Below, one piece after another: positions 1 to 7,474 of a stretch of DNA of 45,293 nucleotides; position 1 is the stretch's first letter; each line of letters starts with the position of its first letter. This DNA is from Cnuella takakiae (lineage in GTDB: Bacteria; Bacteroidota; Bacteroidia; Chitinophagales; Chitinophagaceae): assembly GCF_001953305.1 (NCBI RefSeq), contig NZ_MTFE01000010.1:5094372-5139664 (forward strand), given 5' to 3'. Position numbers and translations under genes: made by a program. A model generated the notes under the pieces. That model saw nothing but the letters and a program-made list of their open reading frames with translations, searched no databases and had not been told where the DNA came from.

Positions 1-861
1 ACCTTTTTGCTTACCTGTACGCTTTTTCTCCAGGCCATCGGCAGATCCGGATTGTGTTTTTGCTTTTTCTTCCTTCTTGGATGTGGCACCATCCATCTTG
101 CGCACCTCGCCTAGTTCCTGTTTCTTCTGGGGTGCTTCCTTTTCTGCAGCCTTACCTACCAGCGTCAGTTCAGGTTTCTTTACCTCCAGATCATAGCGCT
201 TATCCAAACTATGTTGCGGAATCTGTTTTCCCGACTGATCGAAAACCGCAATGGATTTGAACCGGGGATTGGCGGCAACCAAGAGCTGGTCACTTTGCCT
301 ATTCTTTTCAAATGTGACTGTTTGCATATTCCCTTTTTGTAAAGACCTGATCAACCCTTCTTTTAACTCCGGGTCGGCGAGCTGCTTAATGGGCAAGGCC
401 TCCAGTTTTTGCTGCAGGTCGAATCCGTACTTCTCATGGTACTGATTGACCTTGTAGTTGCCCGTCGCATCCTTTTCTTTACTATCTAGTTGAAGCCAGG
501 CCTTATAGGTCTGCCCCTCCTTGTCGGTAAGCTCTTTGTGCACGGCACGGCCTTCCAACAAGTTGAAGCCTTCTTTAAGCGTAATGCCATGTCCTTTATT
601 GATGTAGAAGTTTTGGCTTCGCGCAGCCTCATACTCCCCAACCGTCCCGTTCCACTTGTTGAAAAAGTATATATCGCTGGTATCAGACTTACGAAAGGAC
701 AGGCTGGCATCAATACGCCGGTCACCAAAAGTAGCGGAATACCCTAACTGGAATTCTTTAGCTCTTTCCTTCAATTTCTCCTCAAGCGATGCATGCAATC
801 CTTCTCCAAACCCGAGGTACTTAAGCGTATCCTTCAGGTAGCTAAAATTCTTCTCGTTCAT
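1..861 (-). CDS. Conjugative-transposon accessory protein (DUF3945-like), 3' end outside window
   Basis: An open frame of 287 codons starts at the ATG complementing 859-861 and runs off the left edge without a stop. The protein begins MNEKNFSYLKDTLKYLGFGE and is soluble, with no signal peptide. Its core (residues about 40-110, FGDRRIDASLSFRKSD then YFINKG and LLEGRAVHKEL) matches my memory of a conserved Bacteroidetes conjugative-element protein that often carries DUF3945-type repeats. The part near the window edge (after residue about 230) is rich in Lys, Glu and Gln and looks disordered. It lies directly downstream of TraN in the same direction, as expected for the tra operon. Its biochemical role is unknown to me. 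The family call is from recollection; the reading frame is solid. Confidence 0.75.
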   Translation of the reverse strand, partial: MNEKNFSYLKDTLKYLGFGEGLHASLEEKLKERAKEFQLGYSATFGDRRIDASLSFRKSDTSDIYFFNKWNGTVGEYEAARSQNFYINKGHGITLKEGFNLLEGRAVHKELTDKEGQTYKAWLQLDSKEKDATGNYKVNQYHEKYGFDLQQKLEALPIKQLADPELKEGLIRSLQKGNMQTVTFEKNRQSDQLLVAANPRFKSIAVFDQSGKQIPQHSLDKRYDLEVKKPELTLVGKAAEKEAPQKKQELGEVRKMDGATSKKEEKAKTQSGSADGLEKKRTGKQKG

Positions 862-886
862 ATGTTTTGGATTTTGATGACAGGAT

Positions 887-1645
887 TCAATGTACAGGCA
901 GCAGGATGGCTTTAGCCAACTTACGTGGTGGCACAACCAACCGGAGGTTCCTTCCGCCATCCTGCTCTATAATCTCGATCTGTAAACGTAGGTTGTGGGG
1001 TAAGGCTATTTTGGGCAATACAGCAACCATTACCGCAATTCCCAATCGTGGCACTTGTTTATATGCACCTTCCAATGTTTTAATGTGAAGGAGGCGCTGT
1101 TGGCTTGCTGTCCGCTTGCCACCTTTTGCATTTGTTACCATAAAACGCAGTGCCGCGATATCATATGTTAGGGTTGTAGTGTTGGAAATCTTCAGATGAA
1201 AGAAAAGCATTGAATCCAAAACATAGATACCCTGCACCTGTGCATAGAGCCCGTCTTTGTTATGTACCATACCAACTGCCCTTTGCCCGTTATCAATAAT
1301 ACCTGCCGCATAATTGGAAGCAGAAGCACCTCGTGCTGGTATATTCATTTTATCATTTGCAGGGCTGGGATGATACTTTACCCGGAAGGAAAACACCACA
1401 TCATCTACAGTAACCACCGTCAGGTTTGTTTCTGCAAACTCCTGTTCCAGCGCCTTTACCAAAACAACTTTACTACCAGGTCCCACAACCCTTGCGTCTA
1501 TATGCGTATTGCCTAAGTCAACATAGGATACTGATGCAGGAAAGGAAAGACTAACCGTCCTGGCAGTACTAACTTCAACAGCTTGCTGTGCCCGAATCTT
1601 CATACCTATAAAGGCAATCAACAACAATAACATTACAGCTTTCAT
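887..1645 (-). CDS. traN: Conjugative transposon protein TraN (DUF4138)
   Basis: A 252-residue protein with an N-terminal signal peptide (MKAVMLLLLIAFIGMKIRAQ) followed by a beta-rich domain. The early segments SLSFPASVSYVDLGN and VVLVKALEQEFAETNLTVVT are typical of the DUF4138/TraN family, which is thought to form an outer-membrane or periplasmic part of the Bacteroidetes conjugation channel, analogous in position to VirB9. It starts 5 bases after the TraM stop and is followed by the DUF3945-like gene. Length is near the family norm (roughly 250-320). Function is inferred from the family and operon order. Confidence 0.85.
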   Translation of the reverse strand: MKAVMLLLLIAFIGMKIRAQQAVEVSTARTVSLSFPASVSYVDLGNTHIDARVVGPGSKVVLVKALEQEFAETNLTVVTVDDVVFSFRVKYHPSPANDKMNIPARGASASNYAAGIIDNGQRAVGMVHNKDGLYAQVQGIYVLDSMLFFHLKISNTTTLTYDIAALRFMVTNAKGGKRTASQQRLLHIKTLEGAYKQVPRLGIAVMVAVLPKIALPHNLRLQIEIIEQDGGRNLRLVVPPRKLAKAILLPVH

Positions 1646-1650
1646 AAACT

Positions 1651-2868
1651 CTATTTTGATTGTTTGAGTAATACCTGGTAACCGGAGGGCAATACCACCC
1701 TTACCTGTCTTGCCTTTTTACCAGCCAGCGATTTAACTGCTTGGATACCCGCAGCAGCAGCCTGGCCGCGCAGAGACGGATCCATAGACAGCATGGAAAG
1801 AGATTGAAAGGAATTTTCCACTGACTCATTGATGGTGTTACGCACAAGGGAGCCAGGAATTCGAAGTCCTTCCATACCATCAAGATCATAAACCTTGAAC
1901 ACAGCAGGATAAAGCTTATCCTGGAGCACGATAGAAGTAACAGCAACCTGAAGGCGATCACCTCTTATGGATGCAGTACCATGAACCATAGTACCGGCAG
2001 GAACAGCCACACCATTCAGGTAAAAAGTTTGCAACAGTCGAAATTGAACCACCGACCCATCAAGCACTTCCTGCTGGTTGTGAATGATTGCCACCAGACC
2101 TGGCTCTTGCTTTTCTAATCCTTGGGCTACTTTAGGAATGTAAAAGTGATCATCTGGTTTATTGAGCGCCTTATTTACGCCGAAATAGGCGATCCGGATA
2201 TCAGGTTTAGATGACACTGCCTGGGACTTACTATAGTTTGCCGGAGTGTCCACTTGCTGCTGCCTTGCCTTAGCCCGGTCCGGATGCTGGATATCGAGAA
2301 TCTTGTCCATCATCTGGTTGAGCTCACTCAATTCTTTGTCCGCTTCCGGCTCTGCTTCCTTTGGCGCAAAACGGACTGAAGTGCCCATGCTTGCCTGCAC
2401 TGGCAGCTCCTTGGCATCAAGTAATTCTTTACTGCTCCGGTCATGTTCCGCCTCACTTACCTGCCGGTTTATGGCACCTAACCTTTGATAAATGAGTCTT
2501 TCGGTTGCTGCATGGTTTTGCTCAGAGATGGGTGGAGCCGGATCATAAGCATTATTATCTCCATTGGTAATGGAAACGGGATCTTCACTTAAACCCATAC
2601 TGTACCGGTCTTGTGTCAGTTTTCTTCGCCATTCCATCGAATCCTGGTCTGCAGCTTCGTAAAAGCGTAGTTTGTCCAATCCCACCTCCTTTTTACCTGT
2701 TGTCTGTGGCAGGGATAGATTCATCCCGGCAGCACTGTTCTCATCGGCCTGACTACTACTGGCACCGCCCAATGCCCAAAATCCCAGCGTTATAAATGGA
2801 ACAACAAGAACAGGCAGCACCAGCAGCGCCTTTCTACGCCGCTGCTCCCATGCAGATAAACTGTTCAT
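1651..2868 (-). CDS. traM: Conjugative transposon protein TraM
   Basis: A 405-residue protein with a short cytoplasmic N-terminus containing a basic stretch (EQRRRKALLVLPVLVVPF), one membrane helix at about residues 14-34, a Gln/Glu-rich linker and a C-terminal beta domain (from about residue 220: IRIAYFGVNKALN, then VQFRLLQTFYLNGVAVPAGT). The C-terminal part has the VirB10-like pattern of a channel core protein spanning inner membrane and periplasm. It lies between TraL and TraN. The residue order and architecture fit TraM of CTnDOT-type elements. Confidence 0.88.
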   Translation of the reverse strand: MNSLSAWEQRRRKALLVLPVLVVPFITLGFWALGGASSSQADENSAAGMNLSLPQTTGKKEVGLDKLRFYEAADQDSMEWRRKLTQDRYSMGLSEDPVSITNGDNNAYDPAPPISEQNHAATERLIYQRLGAINRQVSEAEHDRSSKELLDAKELPVQASMGTSVRFAPKEAEPEADKELSELNQMMDKILDIQHPDRAKARQQQVDTPANYSKSQAVSSKPDIRIAYFGVNKALNKPDDHFYIPKVAQGLEKQEPGLVAIIHNQQEVLDGSVVQFRLLQTFYLNGVAVPAGTMVHGTASIRGDRLQVAVTSIVLQDKLYPAVFKVYDLDGMEGLRIPGSLVRNTINESVENSFQSLSMLSMDPSLRGQAAAAGIQAVKSLAGKKARQVRVVLPSGYQVLLKQSK

Positions 2869-2874
2869 AAAACC

Positions 2875-3315
2875 TTATTTAAATTGTTGATGATAGAGAT
2901 CTTCCAAGTACAATAGGGTATCGCGCAGGGTCCATACATCACCATGGGTTGGTCTTTTACCAAACTGGCTGGCTACGCCGTTGATACTATCCAATTGCAA
3001 GCGCCACTGATGAATGCGATGGTATTCTTCCTTAGAAATAAGCGCTGCGGAAGGAATAGGCTGCGGAAGGGGAACTATCCTGATAGGTGTTACAGTCATA
3101 CCAGTTTCCCTGGGTTCAACCAAACTACAATAGGATACACCCGCACTGATACCAATGGCTATCGCACAATAGACCATCAGTAACCTTTTTTGCCAGGCAA
3201 GGGAAAGGTGCGACATCCTGGCCTGCAGCAAGGTTGCCAACCACTGAACGCCTTTGTGAATCCAACTACCAAAAGCACCACTCTTGATCACACTCTTATC
3301 ACTCCTTTCCACCAC
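2875..3315 (-). CDS. traL: TraL-like conjugation protein
   Basis: A 146-residue protein with one membrane helix at about residues 44-64 (LLMVYCAIAIGISAGVSYC) and a short periplasmic tail ending in ...YLEDLYHQQFK. It occupies the TraL slot between TraK and TraM. The first possible start is a GTG overlapping the TraK stop by one base (TAGTG); an AGGAG about 13 bases further downstream leaves an internal GTG as an alternative start. The family is poorly conserved, so the name rests mainly on position and topology. Confidence 0.7.
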   Translation of the reverse strand: MVERSDKSVIKSGAFGSWIHKGVQWLATLLQARMSHLSLAWQKRLLMVYCAIAIGISAGVSYCSLVEPRETGMTVTPIRIVPLPQPIPSAALISKEEYHRIHQWRLQLDSINGVASQFGKRPTHGDVWTLRDTLLYLEDLYHQQFK

Positions 3316-3932
3316 TACCTGTTTTCAGTTTTTAAATCCTTGTTCTCCAGCGTACGCCAGCGCTCAATTAAAAAGCCATGGGGGTTGTGATCTGACCTGG
3401 CTACCAGCCGGAGTGCTCCTTCTGTTACCAGCGAACGGGTGATGATGGCTGTAGGCCTGATGATTTCCTGAACACCCCAACAACGAAACTGGAAAGGCTG
3501 CTCCTCAAGGTTTACCCACACACTGTCTATACGCACTTTCTGGCTGACATTGCCGGAAATAATGCCCGTATAGTAGTTGTTCTCTTTTAGGCTTTCATAT
3601 AAGCTTTTGGCTGACCCATCTGCTAGGTATAGTGCTTTGGTGATGGTAGCCTTGATAGCTTCGTCGTCCGGATCGAGCGTAAAGAAGTATTCATGAAAGG
3701 TTCTGATATGATCCTTGGCTTCCACCAAAAGATTGTCTCTTTTGTTACTGGCAAAAGCCTCCATAGCCTTACCAGCCGCTAGTATATAAACCTTCGATTC
3801 CGTTTGCGCCGCCAGTTGGTAACTGCGATAGGTTACGAAGGCCGCAAACATCAAACAACCTATTACCGATACCAGTGCAAATAGCCGCACCTGCTGGAAA
3901 GCTGTTTCCAGGTTTCTTGATTTTCGAAACAT
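3315..3932 (-). CDS. traK: Conjugative transposon protein TraK
   Basis: A 205-residue protein from the ATG at 3932, which overlaps the TraJ stop by one base (TGATG), a sign of translational coupling. One N-terminal membrane helix lies at about residues 17-37 (LFALVSVIGCLMFAAFVTY). A periplasmic domain follows with the segments AFASNKRDNLLVEAKDHIRTFHEYFF and LYESLKENNYYTGIISGNV, which are characteristic of TraK, the VirB8-like assembly factor of Bacteroidetes conjugation systems. Length matches the family (about 205-210). Confidence 0.9.
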   Translation of the reverse strand: MFRKSRNLETAFQQVRLFALVSVIGCLMFAAFVTYRSYQLAAQTESKVYILAAGKAMEAFASNKRDNLLVEAKDHIRTFHEYFFTLDPDDEAIKATITKALYLADGSAKSLYESLKENNYYTGIISGNVSQKVRIDSVWVNLEEQPFQFRCWGVQEIIRPTAIITRSLVTEGALRLVARSDHNPHGFLIERWRTLENKDLKTENR

Positions 3933-5116
3933 CACGATTTCCCTCCCTCGATTTTATCCTTAAAATATTGACTGCTTCCCGCAGCCGATGCCATTCCAGA
4001 TGAAACCATACCGGCGCCGCTGCCATACACATCTTTCACCATGCTACTGCCACCCTGCACCATGCTACGCATAGAACTGGCCGTTGAAGAAGAAAACAGG
4101 CTGCTAACTTTATACAACAGGGCATTGCTGCCACCGGCATGAACAATATAGTTGGCAACTGAAGGCACCGTGAAGTATCCAACGATACCGATGATCATAA
4201 AAATGAGATAGGCAGAGTCGGTATTAGAAAAGAAAGTATCCCCACTTGCCCATATTTGCTCCAGGTCCAGCTGAATCATTTTTTCCTGCACCTTGCCGAT
4301 CATGGAGCCAAACACATTGGCTACGGGCAGCCATAGGAATACATTGATGTAACGAGCCATCCAAACAGTAAGGGTATGGCTAAAACCATCAAAAACGGAA
4401 ATCCCGAAAACCAGGGGACCAAGAATGGCTAATACCACCAGGTAAAAAGTACGTAGGGTGTTGATGCAAAGTCCGGCAGCCAGGTACAGCAGATGCAGTA
4501 CTTCGCTCATCCACTCCTTAATTGAGTTGCGGAAGCTGTAAGAGGCTTTGGCCATGGCAAATCGGATATCATTGCCTATCGAATTAAGCCAAGTATCATT
4601 GTTTGCGGATGGATCTTCGGGATGTGTGTACTTATACCATTGTTCCCGGTCACCGCCCCCCGTCTCACCCACATACATCTGCCAGAGGTTCGACTTTTTT
4701 ACCGCTTCCTCCCTTTGCTTGAGTAACAGAACAATAGACTTGTCGCTTGCTTCCACCATGGCGTGGGTGGCACTCACCGTTGGCTTCATCACGCCATTAA
4801 TCAGGTCAAGTACCGAGGGAAACATGATGACCGCGAACCCAATGACAAAGGGCCGGAATAGAGGGTAAAAATCGATGGGCTCCGACCTTGCGATATGCCC
4901 CCATACCCGTGCAGCGATGTACCAGGTGGCTGCAAAGCCGGCAATGCCGCGCCCTACACCCATCAACTGGCTGCACAAAGGCAGCATTTCGTTGTACAAT
5001 TGGTCCAACACACCCTGCATGCCTTTCAGCTCCTGCTCTACTACCTGGGCTGCCGAAACCTGAGGCAATAGCATTCCCATCACCACAGCTATTGTGGTTT
5101 GCACCATTCTTTTCAT
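3932..5116 (-). CDS. traJ: Conjugative transposon protein TraJ
   Basis: A polytopic membrane protein of about 394 residues that begins with a signal-like helix (MKRMVQTTIAVVMGMLLPQ). Further hydrophobic segments appear near GIAGFAATWYIAARVWG, PFVIGFAVIMFPSVLDL, LYLAAGLCINTLRTFYLVVL and YLIFMIIGIVGYFTVPS, and the tail is Ser/Gly-rich. This fits TraJ, a VirB6-like inner-membrane channel component. The longest frame opens at 5164, but the ATG at 5116 has AAAGG just upstream and leaves a 16-base gap to the previous gene, so it was preferred. Its stop overlaps the TraK start. Confidence 0.88.
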   Translation of the reverse strand: MKRMVQTTIAVVMGMLLPQVSAAQVVEQELKGMQGVLDQLYNEMLPLCSQLMGVGRGIAGFAATWYIAARVWGHIARSEPIDFYPLFRPFVIGFAVIMFPSVLDLINGVMKPTVSATHAMVEASDKSIVLLLKQREEAVKKSNLWQMYVGETGGGDREQWYKYTHPEDPSANNDTWLNSIGNDIRFAMAKASYSFRNSIKEWMSEVLHLLYLAAGLCINTLRTFYLVVLAILGPLVFGISVFDGFSHTLTVWMARYINVFLWLPVANVFGSMIGKVQEKMIQLDLEQIWASGDTFFSNTDSAYLIFMIIGIVGYFTVPSVANYIVHAGGSNALLYKVSSLFSSSTASSMRSMVQGGSSMVKDVYGSGAGMVSSGMASAAGSSQYFKDKIEGGKS

Positions 5117-5132
5117 CACCTTTCTTTTGAAA

Positions 5133-5762
5133 TTATTTGCCTTGAAGCCTGCGGATGGCTCCATTATCCTGCCACTCCTTATGCCGTTGTACCAACAGTA
5201 TTTTGGTTTCAGCCGTAAAGCTGCGTAAGAAGATCAGTTGCATATTGGTTTCTTCCCATACCCGGTCAACGGCCTTCAACCGCTCTTCATCAGACATCCG
5301 CAAGGCACCTGTGGTAAGCACCAGGGCGAGTGCTTCCAACTGCTTCAGGCTGCCTTTCATCAGGTTACCCATAACCTTTGATTGGTAATCCAGCTCACCG
5401 GCTAACAACAAATCACCAGCCCTGACCTGCCTGAGCGTCGCCTTGCAAGATTTAACCAAGTCCACCTGCTTGCGTACAATGTCGGTAACCTTGTAGTAGT
5501 TACGAACAGCAGGACTTACTTCCAAGAGGCCATCCATAAACACTTTATGTAAATTGTAATTGCCTGCTGAAATATCCTGCACCGCCAGGTAGCCTTTTGC
5601 TACCACCTCATACCCTTTCTTAAGCTGCTCCAGTATCTCCTTCATCTGCGCCAGCTTTTCTACGTTAAGCAGCAACTGCTGCGCTTCCTGCTCCTGTGCA
5701 AATACTTTTTGTACCGGCATTACTAACAATAGCACACCCAATATCATCCGCCACATATACAC
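5133..5762 (-). CDS. TraI-like secreted helical protein (first paralogue downstream of TraI)
   Basis: A 209-residue protein with a signal peptide (cleavage near QKVFA-QE) followed by an almost wholly helical body. It shares landmarks with the next upstream gene (5768-6421): KGYEVVAKGYLAVQDISAGNY against RGYGVVQGGLALISDVKTGEF, then SPAVRNYYKV against KPAVRGYWKV. The pair are therefore ancient tandem duplicates. In related elements such proteins are labelled TerB-family or TraI-like; I would not assign a tellurite role. The location between TraI and TraJ suggests a periplasmic channel accessory, perhaps VirB5-like. Confidence 0.7.
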   Translation of the reverse strand: MYMWRMILGVLLLVMPVQKVFAQEQEAQQLLLNVEKLAQMKEILEQLKKGYEVVAKGYLAVQDISAGNYNLHKVFMDGLLEVSPAVRNYYKVTDIVRKQVDLVKSCKATLRQVRAGDLLLAGELDYQSKVMGNLMKGSLKQLEALALVLTTGALRMSDEERLKAVDRVWEETNMQLIFLRSFTAETKILLVQRHKEWQDNGAIRRLQGK

Positions 5763-5767
5763 CTCCC

Positions 5768-6421
5768 TTAGTTTCCGTACAATGACCTGATTAGTTTTCC
5801 TGAAGCTGTTTCGAGCTTTATGTTATATTCAATCGATTTACTGGAAGAATAGAGTTCGACTGCAAAAGCTTCGTGTCCCTGCATCTGATCGTACAAACGG
5901 TCTATCTGTTGGAGGCGGCTGGCATCCTGCAGTGAAAAGGTATTGGAGCCTGTAGAAAGCTGCACTTCGGAGAGGGTACGTGCAAGCCTTGAAAGCAAGC
6001 CACTCCAAGCATTGAATAACTGTTGATAATACTGCCGGCTTGCTACTTTAACCTTGGCAAGGGAACCACCACTTTGCAGGTACATCCCAAGAATCCTGTG
6101 AGCAGACAAGGTGATTGCGCCAACCTTCCAATAGCCACGTACCGCAGGTTTAACATTCTGCAAACTGTTGAAATAATCCTTATGTAAGGAGAACTCCCCC
6201 GTTTTTACATCGCTGATCAACGCGAGCCCACCCTGAACAACACCGTATCCCCTTTCCAGGTGACCGGCATACATCCTCAGGGCAGCAGCCTGCTCTGCCA
6301 GGTAGCGCAACTGCGTTTTACGCTGCCTTAACCATTCATCCGCATTTTGTGCACTTCCCACATGCCATCCCAAGATCAGCACCACCACTATCCACTGCAT
6401 ATCCAACTGTTTACAATCCAT
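5768..6421 (-). CDS. TraI-like secreted helical protein (second paralogue)
   Basis: A 217-residue protein with an N-terminal hydrophobic export signal (MQWIVVVLILGWHVGSAQ) and a helical body rich in Gln, Leu and Ala. It is homologous along most of its length to the gene at 5133-5762. The ATG at 6421 overlaps the end of TraI by 11 bases; an ATG at 6400 would leave a 10-base gap and still keep the full signal peptide, so either start is possible. Expected to be periplasmic and part of the conjugation apparatus by context; no catalytic motif is visible. Confidence 0.68.
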   Translation of the reverse strand: MDCKQLDMQWIVVVLILGWHVGSAQNADEWLRQRKTQLRYLAEQAAALRMYAGHLERGYGVVQGGLALISDVKTGEFSLHKDYFNSLQNVKPAVRGYWKVGAITLSAHRILGMYLQSGGSLAKVKVASRQYYQQLFNAWSGLLSRLARTLSEVQLSTGSNTFSLQDASRLQQIDRLYDQMQGHEAFAVELYSSSKSIEYNIKLETASGKLIRSLYGN

Positions 6422-7073
6422 AAATCTTACGCACTACTGCTATATCCTGCTCATCTTTCGCTCTTCCGATTGATACCTGAATATTACGAGCATTAAACGC
6501 CTTCAGGTCCGCATAATTCCGGTTTATATCATCCGCAACCTTCCCAACCAATTCCATTCTTTGCCCATCGGTCATTACCAGGGCAAAGGACTGAATCAGT
6601 TTGTGCACCTGCTCTATATTATGAAGGCTTTGCTTTAGTATACCGGTATATGTATTGCCTATGTACACCAGTTCCTGTGTAGTGAAATGTTTGTCCTTCC
6701 GAACGCGCGACCAGGCAGTTTTGTAAGCCTGCACTATTTGCATTTGCCTTTGGGCAAGCTCCCGCACCTGTGCATAAAAGGAAACAGCAGCTTTTACCCT
6801 CCACAACTGTTCATAATAGTCCTGGTATAAATCTCTTTGTTTGCTTACCCATCCGGCAATCTCCTCCAAGCGGGTTTTGGAAAGCGTATTCTCCAGCGCC
6901 TTTTGTGCATTCTGAAACCATAGGGTTTCATTTTGCATCCGCTGAATTTTAAGATCTACCGCCTTGATCACTTTTACAATGCCCCTGCGAATAATTTCCG
7001 TAACTGGATCCTGGGCATTCGTTGTTGAAGTACACAAAAAGAAAAGCCATACAGCACAAACCACCTTCTTCAT
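6411..7073 (-). CDS. traI: Conjugal transfer protein TraI (DUF4141-like)
   Basis: A 220-residue exported protein (signal MKKVVCAVWLFFLCTSTTNAQ) with long amphipathic helices. The segment EIIRRGIVKVIKAVDLKIQR followed by ETLWFQNAQKALENTLSK is a hallmark I recall from proteins annotated TraI in Pedobacter- and Chitinophaga-type elements. It is unrelated to the F-plasmid TraI relaxase despite the name. Likely a periplasmic VirB5-like factor. It shares the general layout of the two genes downstream, giving three helical exported proteins in a row. Confidence 0.78.
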   Translation of the reverse strand: MKKVVCAVWLFFLCTSTTNAQDPVTEIIRRGIVKVIKAVDLKIQRMQNETLWFQNAQKALENTLSKTRLEEIAGWVSKQRDLYQDYYEQLWRVKAAVSFYAQVRELAQRQMQIVQAYKTAWSRVRKDKHFTTQELVYIGNTYTGILKQSLHNIEQVHKLIQSFALVMTDGQRMELVGKVADDINRNYADLKAFNARNIQVSIGRAKDEQDIAVVRKIYGL

Positions 7074-7084
7074 AAAACCTGTGT

Positions 7085-7456
7085 TTAATCTTTCAATGCC
7101 AAATACATCGTACCATTATAAATCAATTTGCCACCTACATCAGGAAAGCTATACCGGTTGCCATTTCGAGGATTAACAACAACTTTGTCTTCTGATTGAA
7201 ACCGAGCCCTAAACTCCGTATTACTATACTTAACCGGCCCAAATCCGTGATCCAATTTTCTTTTGTAGGTTATCAGGTGGCGAACATAAATCCAATCGTC
7301 ATGTTCAGGCTTAAGGATCACAGTATCATTTGCAATACTGAATTCACTTTCAGATTGATTTACATAAATCCCTGCTGGAAGTTTGACTTTAGAATTGCGG
7401 GCAATACAACCAATCAAAAAGATGGATACTACGACACATAAAAGCAATGGTTTCAT
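7085..7456 (-). CDS. Small lipoprotein of unknown function inside the tra operon
   Basis: A 123-residue protein with a lipoprotein signal peptide: MKPLLLCVVVSIFLIGCIAR, lipobox LIGC with Cys17 as the expected lipidated residue. The rest reads as a small beta-rich domain (SEFSIANDTVILKPEHDDWIY, then GKLIYNGTMYLALKD). It lies between traG and traI, a slot where conjugative systems may carry entry-exclusion or channel lipoproteins; that is inference from position only. I do not recognise the family. Confidence 0.75.
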   Translation of the reverse strand: MKPLLLCVVVSIFLIGCIARNSKVKLPAGIYVNQSESEFSIANDTVILKPEHDDWIYVRHLITYKRKLDHGFGPVKYSNTEFRARFQSEDKVVVNPRNGNRYSFPDVGGKLIYNGTMYLALKD

Positions 7457-7474
7457 ATGGGGTAATTTTAAGGG

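Noticed and set aside
5133-6421. Tellurite-resistance (TerB) function for the TraI-like paralogues
   Set aside because: They have export signals, lie within the tra operon and show no TerB acidic metal-binding motif; the label seems to be carried over from automatic annotation.
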